Counted from the first letter of the stretch, positions 1 to 10,326 are shown. The stretch: DNA of 64,000 bases from Hirudinaria manillensis (GCA_034509925.1 CM067527.1:14118001-14182000); one strand, 5' to 3'. The notes: generated from the letters alone by a model not told the origin. A program made the numbers and translations.

Positions 1-69
1 CCTCGTAAATCTAAGCGCCGACCTGATATGCGAGTTCTCATTCTACCGACGCAGAGGCAAAACACGGCC

Positions 70-141
70 TTCCCACACCGGGAATCGAACCCGGGCCGCC
101 AACGTGCAAGGCTGGAATCCTAACCACTAGACCATGTGGGA
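70..141 (-). tRNA. tRNA-Glu-like, anticodon changed to TGC
   Basis: First Glu copy. One base in the anticodon loop differs from all other copies, so the anticodon reads TGC (Ala) instead of TTC. The rest of the 72-nt body is tRNA-Glu. Could be a base-call error, since this end of the array is noisy. Confidence 0.75.
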
Positions 142-239
142 GAACGCCTCAGTACAGTTTCGAGGTTTCTGGTCAGTTTGCGTGACCAGGGGGCTTCGGA
201 CAGTGACGTAAATCAAGAGGCGATGGTCAATCCTTGTCG

Positions 240-312
240 GCCGAGATAGCTCAGTTGGGAGAGCGTTAGACTGAAGATCTAAAGGTCCCCGGTTCAATCC
301 CGGGTCTGGGCA
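240..312 (+). tRNA. tRNA-Phe (GAA)
   Basis: Acceptor stem base 4 is G instead of T, facing a G; otherwise consensus. Confidence 0.85.
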
Positions 313-470
313 TAAAACCCACCGTCCCCGGTGGCCGACACAGGTTTTGGCCTACCTAGATGCAGTCGAAGCATATCCGACCCAAACACGCTCGATAAGG
401 CCTCGTAAAATCTAAGCCACGACCTGATATGCGAGTTCTCATTCTACCGACGCAGAGGCAAAACACGGCC

Positions 471-542
471 TTCCCACACCGGGAATCGAACCCGGGCCGC
501 CAACGTGAAAGGCTGGAATCCTAACCACTAGACCATGTGGGA
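471..542 (-). tRNA. tRNA-Glu (TTC)
   Basis: Consensus 72-nt copy: acceptor stem TCCCACA/TGTGGGA, discriminator A, anticodon loop CTTTCAC, perfect B box GGTTCGATTCC. No CCA encoded, no intron. Confidence 0.95.
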
Positions 543-640
543 GAACGCCTCAGTACAGTTTCGAGGTTTCTGGTCAGTTTGCGTGACCAGGGGGCTTCGG
601 AACGTGACGGATTTCATGAGGCGATGTCAATTCCTGGTCG

Positions 641-713
641 GCCTAGATAGCTCAGTTGGGAGAGCGTTAGACTGAAGATCTAAAGGTCCCCGGTTCAATC
701 CCGGGTCTGGGCA
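641..713 (+). tRNA. tRNA-Phe (GAA)
   Basis: Consensus 73-nt copy: acceptor GCCTAGA/TCTGGGC (one G-T pair), D stem GCTC/GAGC, anticodon stem TTAGA/TCTAA around loop CTGAAGA, T stem CCCGG/CCGGG. No intron. Confidence 0.95.
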
Positions 714-870
714 TAAAAACCACCGTCCCCGGTGGCCGACACAGGTTTTGGCCTACCTAGATGCAGGTCGAAGCATATCCGACCCAAACACGCTCGATAA
801 GGCCTCGTAAATCTAAGCCCGACCTGATATGCGAGTTCTCATTCTACCGACGCAGAGGCAAAACACGGCC

Positions 871-942
871 TTCCCACACCGGGAATCGAACCCGGGCCGC
901 CAACGTGAAAGGCTGGAATCCTAACCACTAGACCATGTGGGA
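871..942 (-). tRNA. tRNA-Glu (TTC)
   Basis: Consensus. Confidence 0.95.
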
Positions 943-1040
943 GAACGCCTCAGTACAGTTTCGAGGTTTCTGGTCAGTTTGCGTGACCAGGGGGCTTCGG
1001 ACAGTGACGTAAATCAAGAGGCGATGTCCAATCCTTGTCG

Positions 1041-1113
1041 GCCTAGATAGCTCAGTTGGGAGAGCGTTAGACTGAAGATCTAAAGGTCCCCGGTTCAATC
1101 CCGTGTCTGGGCA
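1041..1113 (+). tRNA. tRNA-Phe (GAA), T-stem variant
   Basis: T stem 3' strand reads CCGTG for CCGGG, breaking one pair. Confidence 0.85.
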
Positions 1114-1270
1114 TAAAACCCACCGTCCCCGGTGGCCGACACAGGTTTTGGCCTACCTAGATGCAGGTCGAAGCATATCCGACCCAAACACGCTCGAGAA
1201 GGCCGCGTCCATCTCAGCCCGACCTGAGCTGCGAGTTCGCATGCTACCGACGCAGAGGCAAAACACGGCC

Positions 1271-1342
1271 TTCCCACACCGGGAATCGAACCCGGGCCGC
1301 CAACGTGAAAGGCTGGAATCCTAACCACTAGACCATGTGGGA
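1271..1342 (-). tRNA. tRNA-Glu (TTC)
   Basis: Consensus, but the spacer just before it (about 1195-1250) carries a cluster of substitutions. Confidence 0.95.
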
Positions 1343-1440
1343 GAACGCCTCAGTACAGTTTCGAGGTTTCTGGTCAGTTTGCGTGACCAGGGGGCTTCGG
1401 ACAGTGACGTAAATCAAGAGGCGATGTCCAATCCTTGTCG

Positions 1441-1513
1441 GCCTAGATAGCTCAGTTGGGAGAGCGTTAGACTGAAGATCTAAAGGTCCCCGGTTCAATC
1501 CCGGGTCTGGGCA
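1441..1513 (+). tRNA. tRNA-Phe (GAA)
   Basis: Consensus. Confidence 0.95.
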
Positions 1514-1670
1514 TAAAACCCACCGTCCCCGGTGGCCGACACAGGTTTTGGCCTACCTAGATGCAGGTCGAAGCATATCCGACCCAAACACGCTCGATAA
1601 GGCCTCGTAAATCTAAGCCCGACCTGATATGCGAGTTCTCATTCTACCGACGCAGAGGCAAAACACGGCC

Positions 1671-1743
1671 TTCCCACACCGGGAATCGAACCCGGGCCGC
1701 CAACGTGAAAGGCTGGAATCCTAACCACTAGGACCATGTGGGA
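1671..1743 (-). tRNA. tRNA-Glu (TTC), 1-nt insertion
   Basis: One extra base in the D arm (73 nt). Confidence 0.8.
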
Positions 1744-1842
1744 GAACGCCTCAGTACAGTTTCGAGGTTTCTGGTCAGTTTTGCGTGACCAGGGGGCTTA
1801 GGACAGTGACGTAAATCAATAGGCTATGTCAAATCCTAGTCG

Positions 1843-1915
1843 GCCTAGATAGCTCAGTTGGGAGAGCGTTAGACTGAAGATCTAAAGGTCCCCGGTTCAA
1901 TCCCGGGTCTGGGCA
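1843..1915 (+). tRNA. tRNA-Phe (GAA)
   Basis: Consensus. Confidence 0.95.
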
Positions 1916-2072
1916 TAAAACCCACCGTCCCCGGTGGCCGACACAGGTTTTGGCCTACCTAGATGCAGGTCGAAGCATATCCGACCCAAACACGCTCGAT
2001 AAGGCCTCGTAAATCTAAGCCCGACCTGATATGCGAGTTCTCATTCTACCGACGCAGAGGCAAAACACGGCC

Positions 2073-2144
2073 TTCCCACACCGGGAATCGAACCCGGGCC
2101 GCCAACGTGAAAGGCTGGAATCCTAACCACTAGACCATGTGGGA
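2073..2144 (-). tRNA. tRNA-Glu (TTC)
   Basis: Consensus. Confidence 0.95.
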
Positions 2145-2242
2145 GAACGCCTCAGTACAGTTTCGAGGTTTCTGGTCAGTTTGCGTGACCAGGGGGCTTC
2201 GGACAGTGACGTAAATCAAGAGGCGATGTCCAATCCTTGTCG

Positions 2243-2315
2243 GCCTAGATAGCTCAGTTGGGAGAGCGTTAGACTGAAGATCTAAAGGTCCCCGGTTCAA
2301 TCCCGGGTCTGGGCA
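2243..2315 (+). tRNA. tRNA-Phe (GAA)
   Basis: Consensus. Confidence 0.95.
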
Positions 2316-2472
2316 TAAAACCCACCGTCCCCGGTGGCCGACACAGGTTTTGGCCTACCTAGATGCAGGTCGAAGCATATCCGACCCAAACACGCTCGAT
2401 AAGGCCTCGTAAATCTAAGCCCGACCTGATATGCGAGTTCTCATTCTACCGACGCAGAGGGAAATATCGGCA

Positions 2473-2544
2473 TTCCCACACCGGGAATCGTACCCGTGCC
2501 GCCAACGTGAACGGCTGGAATCCTAACCACTAGCCCATGTGGGA
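2473..2544 (-). pseudogene. Damaged tRNA-Glu copy
   Basis: Substitutions hit the D stem, position 33 (the conserved T becomes G), the T stem and the B box (GGTACGATTCC). Unlikely to be transcribed or charged as written. Confidence 0.7.
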
Positions 2545-2642
2545 GAACGCCTCAGTACAGTTTCGAGGTTTCTGGTCAGTTTGCGTGAACAGGGGGCTTC
2601 GGACAGTGACGTAAATCAAGAGGCGATGTCCAATCCTTGTCG

Positions 2643-2715
2643 GCCTAGATAGCTCAGTTGGGAGAGCGTTAGACTGAAGATCTAAAGGTCCCCGGTTCAA
2701 TCCCGGGTCTGGGCA
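2643..2715 (+). tRNA. tRNA-Phe (GAA)
   Basis: Consensus. Confidence 0.95.
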
Positions 2716-2874
2716 TAAAACCCACCGTCCCGGTGGCCCGACACAGGTTTTGGCCTACCTAGATGCAGGTCGAAGCATATCCGACCCAAAACACGCCTCG
2801 ATAAGGCCTCGTAAATCTAAGCCCGACCTGATATGCGAGTTCTCATTCTACCGACGCAGAGGCAAAACACGGCC

Positions 2875-2946
2875 TTCCCACACCGGGAATCGAACCCGGG
2901 CCGCCAACGTGAAAGGCTGGAATCCTAACCACTAGACCATGTGGGA
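2875..2946 (-). tRNA. tRNA-Glu (TTC)
   Basis: Consensus. Confidence 0.95.
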
Positions 2947-3044
2947 GAACGCCTCAGTACAGTTTCGAGGTTTCTGGTCAGTTTGCGTGACCAGGGGGCT
3001 TCGGACAGTGACGTAAATCAAGAGGCGATGTCCAATCCTTGTCG

Positions 3045-3117
3045 GCCTAGATAGCTCAGTTGGGAGAGCGTTAGACTGAAGATCTAAAGGTCCCCGGTTC
3101 AATCCCGGGTCTGGGCA
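3045..3117 (+). tRNA. tRNA-Phe (GAA)
   Basis: Consensus. Confidence 0.95.
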
Positions 3118-3274
3118 TAAAACCCACCGTCCCCGGTGGCCGACACAGGTTTTGGCCTACCTAGATGCAGGTCGAAGCATATCCGACCCAAACACGCTCG
3201 ATAAGGCCTCGTAAATCTAAGCCCGACCTGATATGCGAGTTCTCATTCTACCGACGCAGAGGCAAAACACGGCC

Positions 3275-3346
3275 TTCCCACACCGGGAATCGAACCCGGG
3301 CCGCCAACGTGAAAGGCTGGAATCCTAACCACTAGACCATGTGGGG
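3275..3346 (-). tRNA. tRNA-Glu (TTC), base 1 changed
   Basis: First acceptor base is C instead of T; the changes also create a GGATCC site just upstream. Confidence 0.85.
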
Positions 3347-3444
3347 ATCCGCCTCAGTACAGTTTCGAGGTTTCTGGTCAGTTTGCGTGACCAGGGGGCT
3401 TCGGACAGTGACGTAAATCAAGAGGCGATGTCCAATCCTTGTCG

Positions 3445-3517
3445 GCCTAGATAGCTCAGTTGGGAGAGCGTTAGACTGAAGATCTAAAGGTCCCCGGTTC
3501 AATCCCGGGTCTGGGCA
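3445..3517 (+). tRNA. tRNA-Phe (GAA)
   Basis: Consensus. Confidence 0.95.
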
Positions 3518-3675
3518 TAAAACCCACCGTCCCCGGTGGCCGACACAGGTTTTGGCCTACCTAGATGCAGGTCGAAGCATATCCGACCCAAACACGCTCG
3601 ATAAAGGACTCGTAAATCTAAGCCCGACCTGATATGCGAGTTCTCATTCTACCGACGCAGAGGCAAAACACGGCC

Positions 3676-3747
3676 TTCCCACACCGGGAATCGAACCCGG
3701 GCCGCCAACGTGAAAGGCTGGAATCCTAACCACTAGACCATGTGGGA
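3676..3747 (-). tRNA. tRNA-Glu (TTC)
   Basis: Consensus. Confidence 0.95.
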
Positions 3748-3845
3748 GAACGCCTCAGTACAGTTTCGAGGTTTCTGGTCAGTTTGCGTGACCAGGGGGC
3801 TTCGGACAGTGACGTAAATCAAGAGGCGATGTCCAATCCTTGTCG

Positions 3846-3918
3846 GCCTAGATAGCTCAGTTGGGAGAGCGTTAGACTGAAGATCTAAAGGTCCCCGGTT
3901 CAATCCCGGGTCTGGGCA
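3846..3918 (+). tRNA. tRNA-Phe (GAA)
   Basis: Consensus. Confidence 0.95.
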
Positions 3919-4075
3919 TAAAACCCACCGTCCCCGGTGGCCGACACAGGTTTTGGCCTACCTAGATGCAGGTCGAAGCATATCCGACCCAAACACGCTC
4001 GATAAGGCCTCGTAAATCTAAGCCCGACCTGATATGCGAGTTCTCATTCTACCGACGCAGAGGCAAAACACGGCC

Positions 4076-4146
4076 TTCCCACACCGGGAATCGAACCCGG
4101 CCGCCAACGTGAAAGGCTGGAATCCTAACCACTAGACCATGTGGGA
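4076..4146 (-). tRNA. tRNA-Glu (TTC), 1-nt deletion
   Basis: One G missing where the variable region meets the T stem (71 nt). Confidence 0.8.
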
Positions 4147-4244
4147 GAACGCCTCAGTACAGTTTCGAGGTTTCTGGTCAGTTTGCGTGACCAGGGGGCT
4201 TCGGACAGTGACGTAAATCAAGAGGCGATGTCCAATCCTTGTCG

Positions 4245-4317
4245 GCCTAGATAGCTCAGTTGGGAGAGCGTTAGACTGAAGATCTAAAGGTCCCCGGTTC
4301 AGTCCCGGGTCTGGGCA
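4245..4317 (+). tRNA. tRNA-Phe (GAA), T-loop variant
   Basis: T loop TTCAGTC instead of TTCAATC. The same variant recurs three units later at 5452. Confidence 0.92.
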
Positions 4318-4476
4318 TAAAAACCCACCGTCCCCGGTGGCCGACACAGGTTTTGGCCTACCTAGATGCAGGTCGAAGCATATCCGACCCAAAACACGCT
4401 CGATAAGGCCTCGTAAATCTAAGCCCGACCTGATATGCGAGTTCTCATTCTACCGACGCAGAGGCAAAACACGGCC

Positions 4477-4548
4477 TTCCCACACCGGGAATCGAACCCG
4501 GGCCGCCAACGTGAAAGGCTGGAATCCTAACCACTAGACCATGTGGGA
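4477..4548 (-). tRNA. tRNA-Glu (TTC)
   Basis: Consensus. Confidence 0.95.
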
Positions 4549-4649
4549 GAACGCCTCAGTACAGTTTTCGAGGTTTCTGGTCAGTTTTGCGTGACGCAGG
4601 GGGCTTCGGACAGTGACGTAAATCAAGAGGCGATGTCCAATCCTTGTCG

Positions 4650-4722
4650 GCCTAGATAGCTCAGTTGGGAGAGCGTTAGACTGAAGATCTAAAGGTCCCC
4701 GGTTCAATCCCGGGTCTGGGCA
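4650..4722 (+). tRNA. tRNA-Phe (GAA)
   Basis: Consensus. Confidence 0.95.
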
Positions 4723-4879
4723 TAAAACCCACCGTCCCCGGTGGCCGACACAGGTTTTGGCCTACCTAGATGCAGGTCGAAGCATATCCGACCCAAACAC
4801 GCTCGATAAGGCCTCGTAAATCTAAGCCCGACCTGATATGCGAGTTCACCTTATAACCACGCATAGGCAATACACGCCC

Positions 4880-4951
4880 TTCCCACACCGGGAATCGAAC
4901 CCGGGCCGCCAACGTGAAAGGCTGGAATCCTAACCACTAGACCATGTGGGA
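4880..4951 (-). tRNA. tRNA-Glu (TTC)
   Basis: Gene is consensus. Its 3' flank (4846-4878) is scrambled and the TTTT terminator is broken. Confidence 0.92.
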
Positions 4952-5049
4952 GAACGCCTCAGTACAGTTTCGAGGTTTCTGGTCAGTTTGCGTGACCAGG
5001 GGCTTCGGACAGTGACCGTAAATCAAGAGGCGATGTCCAATCCTTGTCG

Positions 5050-5122
5050 GCCTAGATAGCTCAGTTGGGAGAGCGTTAGACTGAAGATCTAAAGGTCCCC
5101 GGTTCAATCCCGGGTCTGGGCA
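5050..5122 (+). tRNA. tRNA-Phe (GAA)
   Basis: Consensus. Confidence 0.95.
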
Positions 5123-5279
5123 TAAAACCCACCGTCCCCGGTGGCCGACACAGGTTTTGGCCTACCTAGATGCAGGTCGAAGCATATCCGACCCAAACAC
5201 GCTCGATAAGGCCTCGTAAATCTAAGCCCGACCTGATATGCGAGTTCTCATTCTACCGACGCAGAGGCAAAACACGGCC

Positions 5280-5350
5280 TTCCCACACCGGGAATCGAAC
5301 CCGGGCCGCCAACGTGAAAGGCTGGAATCCTAACCACTAGACATGTGGGA
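5280..5350 (-). tRNA. tRNA-Glu (TTC), 1-nt deletion
   Basis: One base lost next to the acceptor/D-arm junction (71 nt). Confidence 0.8.
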
Positions 5351-5451
5351 GAAACGCCTCAGTACAGTTTCGAGGTTTCTGGTCAGTTTGCCGTGACCAG
5401 GGGGCTTCGGACAGTGACGTAAATCAAGAGGCGATGTCCCAATCCTTGTCG

Positions 5452-5525
5452 GCCTAGATAGCTCAGTTGGGAGAGCGTTTAGACTGAAGATCTAAAGGTC
5501 CCCGGTTCAGTCCCGGGTCTGGGCA
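5452..5525 (+). tRNA. tRNA-Phe (GAA), 1-nt insertion
   Basis: Extra T between D and anticodon arms (74 nt), plus the TTCAGTC T loop. Confidence 0.8.
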
Positions 5526-5682
5526 TAAAACCCACCGTCCCCGGTGGCCGACACAGGTTTTGGCCTACCTAGATGCAGGTCGAAGCATATCCGACCCAAA
5601 CACGCTCGATAAGGCCTCGTAAATCTAAGCCCGACCTGATATGCGAGTTCTCATTCTACCGACGCAGAGGCAAAACACGGCC

Positions 5683-5754
5683 TTCCCACACCGGGAATCG
5701 AACCCGGGCCGCCAACGTGAAAGGCTGGAATCCTAACCACTAGACCATGTGGGA
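5683..5754 (-). tRNA. tRNA-Glu (TTC)
   Basis: Consensus. Confidence 0.95.
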
Positions 5755-5852
5755 GAACGCCTCAGTACAGTTTCGAGGTTTCTGGTCAGTTTGCGTGACC
5801 AGGGGGCTTCGGACAGTGACGTAAATCAAGAGGCGATGTCCAATCCTTGTCG

Positions 5853-5925
5853 GCCTAGATAGCTCAGTTGGGAGAGCGTTAGACTGAAGATCTAAAGGTC
5901 CCCGGTTCAATCCCGGGTCTGGGCA
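5853..5925 (+). tRNA. tRNA-Phe (GAA)
   Basis: Consensus. Confidence 0.95.
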
Positions 5926-6082
5926 TAAAACCCACCGTCCCCGGTGGCCGACACAGGTTTTGGCCTACCTAGATGCAGGTCGAAGCATATCCGACCCAAA
6001 CACGCTCGATAAGGCCTCGTAAATCTAAGCCCGACCTGATATGCGAGTTCTCATTCTACCGACGCAGAGGCAAAACACGGCC

Positions 6083-6154
6083 TTCCCACACCGGGAATCG
6101 AACCCGGGCCGCCAACGTGAAAGGCTGGAATCCTAACCACTAGACCATGTGGGA
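6083..6154 (-). tRNA. tRNA-Glu (TTC)
   Basis: Consensus. Confidence 0.95.
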
Positions 6155-6253
6155 GAACGCCTCAGTACAGTTTCGAGGTTTCTGGTCAGTTTTGCGTGAC
6201 CAGGGGGCTTCGGACAGTGACGTAAATCAAGAGGCGATGTCCAATCCTTGTCG

Positions 6254-6326
6254 GCCTAGATAGCTCAGTTGGGAGAGCGTTAGACTGAAGATCTAAAGGT
6301 CCCCGGTTCAATCCCGGGTCTGGGCA
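6254..6326 (+). tRNA. tRNA-Phe (GAA)
   Basis: Consensus. Confidence 0.95.
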
Positions 6327-6483
6327 TAAAACCCACCGTCCCCGGTGGCCGACACAGGTTTTGGCCTACCTAGATGCAGGTCGAAGCATATCCGACCCAA
6401 ACACGCTCGATAAGGCCTCGTAAATCTAAGCCCGACCTGATATGCGAGTTCTCATTCTACCGACGCAGAGGCAAAACACGGCC

Positions 6484-6555
6484 TTCCCACACCGGGAATC
6501 GAACCCGGGCCGCCAACGTGAAAGGCTGGAATCCTAACCACTAGACCATGTGGGA
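6484..6555 (-). tRNA. tRNA-Glu (TTC)
   Basis: Consensus; first copy of the exact 400-bp series. Confidence 0.96.
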
Positions 6556-6653
6556 GAACGCCTCAGTACAGTTTCGAGGTTTCTGGTCAGTTTGCGTGAC
6601 CAGGGGGCTTCGGACAGTGACGTAAATCAAGAGGCGATGTCCAATCCTTGTCG

Positions 6654-6726
6654 GCCTAGATAGCTCAGTTGGGAGAGCGTTAGACTGAAGATCTAAAGGT
6701 CCCCGGTTCAATCCCGGGTCTGGGCA
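6654..6726 (+). tRNA. tRNA-Phe (GAA)
   Basis: Consensus. Confidence 0.96.
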
Positions 6727-6883
6727 TAAAACCCACCGTCCCCGGTGGCCGACACAGGTTTTGGCCTACCTAGATGCAGGTCGAAGCATATCCGACCCAA
6801 ACACGCTCGATAAGGCCTCGTAAATCTAAGCCCGACCTGATATGCGAGTTCTCATTCTACCGACGCAGAGGCAAAACACGGCC

Positions 6884-6955
6884 TTCCCACACCGGGAATC
6901 GAACCCGGGCCGCCAACGTGAAAGGCTGGAATCCTAACCACTAGACCATGTGGGA
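6884..6955 (-). tRNA. tRNA-Glu (TTC)
   Basis: Consensus. Confidence 0.96.
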
Positions 6956-7053
6956 GAACGCCTCAGTACAGTTTCGAGGTTTCTGGTCAGTTTGCGTGAC
7001 CAGGGGGCTTCGGACAGTGACGTAAATCAAGAGGCGATGTCCAATCCTTGTCG

Positions 7054-7126
7054 GCCTAGATAGCTCAGTTGGGAGAGCGTTAGACTGAAGATCTAAAGGT
7101 CCCCGGTTCAATCCCGGGTCTGGGCA
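7054..7126 (+). tRNA. tRNA-Phe (GAA)
   Basis: Consensus. Confidence 0.96.
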
Positions 7127-7283
7127 TAAAACCCACCGTCCCCGGTGGCCGACACAGGTTTTGGCCTACCTAGATGCAGGTCGAAGCATATCCGACCCAA
7201 ACACGCTCGATAAGGCCTCGTAAATCTAAGCCCGACCTGATATGCGAGTTCTCATTCTACCGACGCAGAGGCAAAACACGGCC

Positions 7284-7355
7284 TTCCCACACCGGGAATC
7301 GAACCCGGGCCGCCAACGTGAAAGGCTGGAATCCTAACCACTAGACCATGTGGGA
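7284..7355 (-). tRNA. tRNA-Glu (TTC)
   Basis: Consensus. Confidence 0.96.
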
Positions 7356-7453
7356 GAACGCCTCAGTACAGTTTCGAGGTTTCTGGTCAGTTTGCGTGAC
7401 CAGGGGGCTTCGGACAGTGACGTAAATCAAGAGGCGATGTCCAATCCTTGTCG

Positions 7454-7526
7454 GCCTAGATAGCTCAGTTGGGAGAGCGTTAGACTGAAGATCTAAAGGT
7501 CCCCGGTTCAATCCCGGGTCTGGGCA
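7454..7526 (+). tRNA. tRNA-Phe (GAA)
   Basis: Consensus. Confidence 0.96.
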
Positions 7527-7683
7527 TAAAACCCACCGTCCCCGGTGGCCGACACAGGTTTTGGCCTACCTAGATGCAGGTCGAAGCATATCCGACCCAA
7601 ACACGCTCGATAAGGCCTCGTAAATCTAAGCCCGACCTGATATGCGAGTTCTCATTCTACCGACGCAGAGGCAAAACACGGCC

Positions 7684-7755
7684 TTCCCACACCGGGAATC
7701 GAACCCGGGCCGCCAACGTGAAAGGCTGGAATCCTAACCACTAGACCATGTGGGA
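7684..7755 (-). tRNA. tRNA-Glu (TTC)
   Basis: Consensus. Confidence 0.96.
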
Positions 7756-7853
7756 GAACGCCTCAGTACAGTTTCGAGGTTTCTGGTCAGTTTGCGTGAC
7801 CAGGGGGCTTCGGACAGTGACGTAAATCAAGAGGCGATGTCCAATCCTTGTCG

Positions 7854-7926
7854 GCCTAGATAGCTCAGTTGGGAGAGCGTTAGACTGAAGATCTAAAGGT
7901 CCCCGGTTCAATCCCGGGTCTGGGCA
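7854..7926 (+). tRNA. tRNA-Phe (GAA)
   Basis: Consensus. Confidence 0.96.
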
Positions 7927-8083
7927 TAAAACCCACCGTCCCCGGTGGCCGACACAGGTTTTGGCCTACCTAGATGCAGGTCGAAGCATATCCGACCCAA
8001 ACACGCTCGATAAGGCCTCGTAAATCTAAGCCCGACCTGATATGCGAGTTCTCATTCTACCGACGCAGAGGCAAAACACGGCC

Positions 8084-8155
8084 TTCCCACACCGGGAATC
8101 GAACCCGGGCCGCCAACGTGAAAGGCTGGAATCCTAACCACTAGACCATGTGGGA
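8084..8155 (-). tRNA. tRNA-Glu (TTC)
   Basis: Consensus. Confidence 0.96.
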
Positions 8156-8253
8156 GAACGCCTCAGTACAGTTTCGAGGTTTCTGGTCAGTTTGCGTGAC
8201 CAGGGGGCTTCGGACAGTGACGTAAATCAAGAGGCGATGTCCAATCCTTGTCG

Positions 8254-8326
8254 GCCTAGATAGCTCAGTTGGGAGAGCGTTAGACTGAAGATCTAAAGGT
8301 CCCCGGTTCAATCCCGGGTCTGGGCA
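8254..8326 (+). tRNA. tRNA-Phe (GAA)
   Basis: Consensus. Confidence 0.96.
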
Positions 8327-8483
8327 TAAAACCCACCGTCCCCGGTGGCCGACACAGGTTTTGGCCTACCTAGATGCAGGTCGAAGCATATCCGACCCAA
8401 ACACGCTCGATAAGGCCTCGTAAATCTAAGCCCGACCTGATATGCGAGTTCTCATTCTACCGACGCAGAGGCAAAACACGGCC

Positions 8484-8555
8484 TTCCCACACCGGGAATC
8501 GAACCCGGGCCGCCAACGTGAAAGGCTGGAATCCTAACCACTAGACCAGGGGGGA
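8484..8555 (-). tRNA. tRNA-Glu (TTC), acceptor stem damaged
   Basis: Two changes (8549 and 8551) turn the 5' acceptor strand into TCCCCCC, losing two pairs. Confidence 0.75.
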
Positions 8556-8653
8556 GAACGCCTCAGTACAGTTTCGAGGTTTCTGGTCAGTTTGCGTGAC
8601 CAGGGGGCTTCGGACAGTGACGTAAATCAAGAGGCGATGTCCAATCCTTGTCG

Positions 8654-8726
8654 GCCTAGATAGCTCAGTTGGGAGAGCGTTAGACTGAAGATCTAAAGGT
8701 CCCCGGTTCAATCCCGGGTCTGGGCA
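8654..8726 (+). tRNA. tRNA-Phe (GAA)
   Basis: Consensus. Confidence 0.96.
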
Positions 8727-8883
8727 TAAAACCCACCGTCCCCGGTGGCCGACACAGGTTTTGGCCTACCTAGATGCAGGTCGAAGCATATCCGACCCAA
8801 ACACGCTCGATAAGGCCTCGTAAATCTAAGCCCGACCTGATATGCGAGTTCTCATTCTACCGACGCAGAGGCAAAACACGGCC

Positions 8884-8955
8884 TTCCCACACCGGGAATC
8901 GAACCCGGGCCGCCAACGTGAAAGGCTGGAATCCTAACCACTAGACCATGTGGGA
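8884..8955 (-). tRNA. tRNA-Glu (TTC)
   Basis: Consensus. Confidence 0.96.
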
Positions 8956-9053
8956 GAACGCCTCAGTACAGTTTCGAGGTTTCTGGTCAGTTTGCGTGAC
9001 CAGGGGGCTTCGGACAGTGACGTAAATCAAGAGGCGATGTCCAATCCTTGTCG

Positions 9054-9126
9054 GCCTAGATAGCTCAGTTGGGAGAGCGTTAGACTGAAGATCTAAAGGT
9101 CCCCGGTTCAATCCCGGGTCTGGGCA
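9054..9126 (+). tRNA. tRNA-Phe (GAA)
   Basis: Consensus. Confidence 0.96.
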
Positions 9127-9283
9127 TAAAACCCACCGTCCCCGGTGGCCGACACAGGTTTTGGCCTACCTAGATGCAGGTCGAAGCATATCCGACCCAA
9201 ACACGCTCGACAAGGCCTCGTAAATCTAAGCCCGACCTGATATGCGAGTTCTCATTCTACCGACGCAGAGGCAAAACACGGCC

Positions 9284-9355
9284 TTCCCACACCGGGAATC
9301 GAACCCGGGCCGCCAACGTGAAAGGCTGGAATCCTAACCACTAGACCATGTGGGA
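9284..9355 (-). tRNA. tRNA-Glu (TTC)
   Basis: Consensus. Confidence 0.96.
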
Positions 9356-9453
9356 GAACGCCTCAGTACAGTTTCGAGGTTTCTGGTCAGTTTGCGTGAC
9401 CAGGGGGCTTCGGACAGTGACGTAAATCAAGAGGCGATGTCCAATCCTTGTCG

Positions 9454-9526
9454 GCCTAGATAGCTCAGTTGGGAGAGCGTTAGACTGAAGATCTAAAGGT
9501 CCCCGGTTCAATCCCGGGTCTGGGCA
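9454..9526 (+). tRNA. tRNA-Phe (GAA)
   Basis: Consensus. Confidence 0.96.
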
Positions 9527-9683
9527 TAAAACCCACCGTCCCCGGTGGCCGACACAGGTTTTGGCCTACCTAGATGCAGGTCGAAGCATATCCGACCCAA
9601 ACACGCTCGATAAGGCCTCGTAAATCTAAGCCCGACCTGATATGCGAGTTCTCATTCTACCGACGCAGAGGCAAAACACGGCC

Positions 9684-9755
9684 TTCCCACACCGGGAATC
9701 GAACCCGGGCCGCCAACGTGAAAGGCTGGAATCCTAACCACTAGACCATGTGGGA
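9684..9755 (-). tRNA. tRNA-Glu (TTC)
   Basis: Consensus. Confidence 0.96.
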
Positions 9756-9853
9756 GAACGCCTCAGTACAGTTTCGAGGTTTCTGGTCAGTTTGCGTGAC
9801 CAGGGGGCTTCGGACAGTGACGTAAATCAAGAGGCGATGTCCAATCCTTGTCG

Positions 9854-9926
9854 GCCTAGATAGCTCAGTTGGGAGAGCGTTAGACTGAAGATCTAAAGGT
9901 CCCCGGTTCAATCCCGGGTCTGGGCA
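9854..9926 (+). tRNA. tRNA-Phe (GAA)
   Basis: Consensus. Confidence 0.96.
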
Positions 9927-10083
9927 TAAAACCCACCGTCCCCGGTGGCCGACACAGGTTTTGGCCTACCTAGATGCAGGTCGAAGCATATCCGACCCAA
10001 ACACGCTCGATAAGGCCTCGTAAATCTAAGCCCGACCTGATATGCGAGTTCTCATTCTACCGACGCAGAGGCAAAACACGGCC

Positions 10084-10155
10084 TTCCCACACCGGGAATC
10101 GAACCCGGGCCGCCAACGTGAAAGGCTGGAATCCTAACCACTAGACCATGTGGGA
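10084..10155 (-). tRNA. tRNA-Glu (TTC)
   Basis: Consensus. Confidence 0.96.
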
Positions 10156-10253
10156 GAACGCCTCAGTACAGTTTCGAGGTTTCTGGTCAGTTTGCGTGAC
10201 CAGGGGGCTTCGGACAGTGACGTAAATCAAGAGGCGATGTCCAATCCTTGTCG

Positions 10254-10326
10254 GCCTAGATAGCTCAGTTGGGAGAGCGTTAGACTGAAGATCTAAAGGT
10301 CCCCGGTTCAATCCCGGGTCTGGGCA
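10254..10326 (+). tRNA. tRNA-Phe (GAA)
   Basis: Consensus. Confidence 0.96.

Noticed and set aside
1095..4537. Open frames of 60-86 codons inside the array
   Set aside because: They exist only where indels open a frame across tRNA sequence; they are shadows of tRNA genes.
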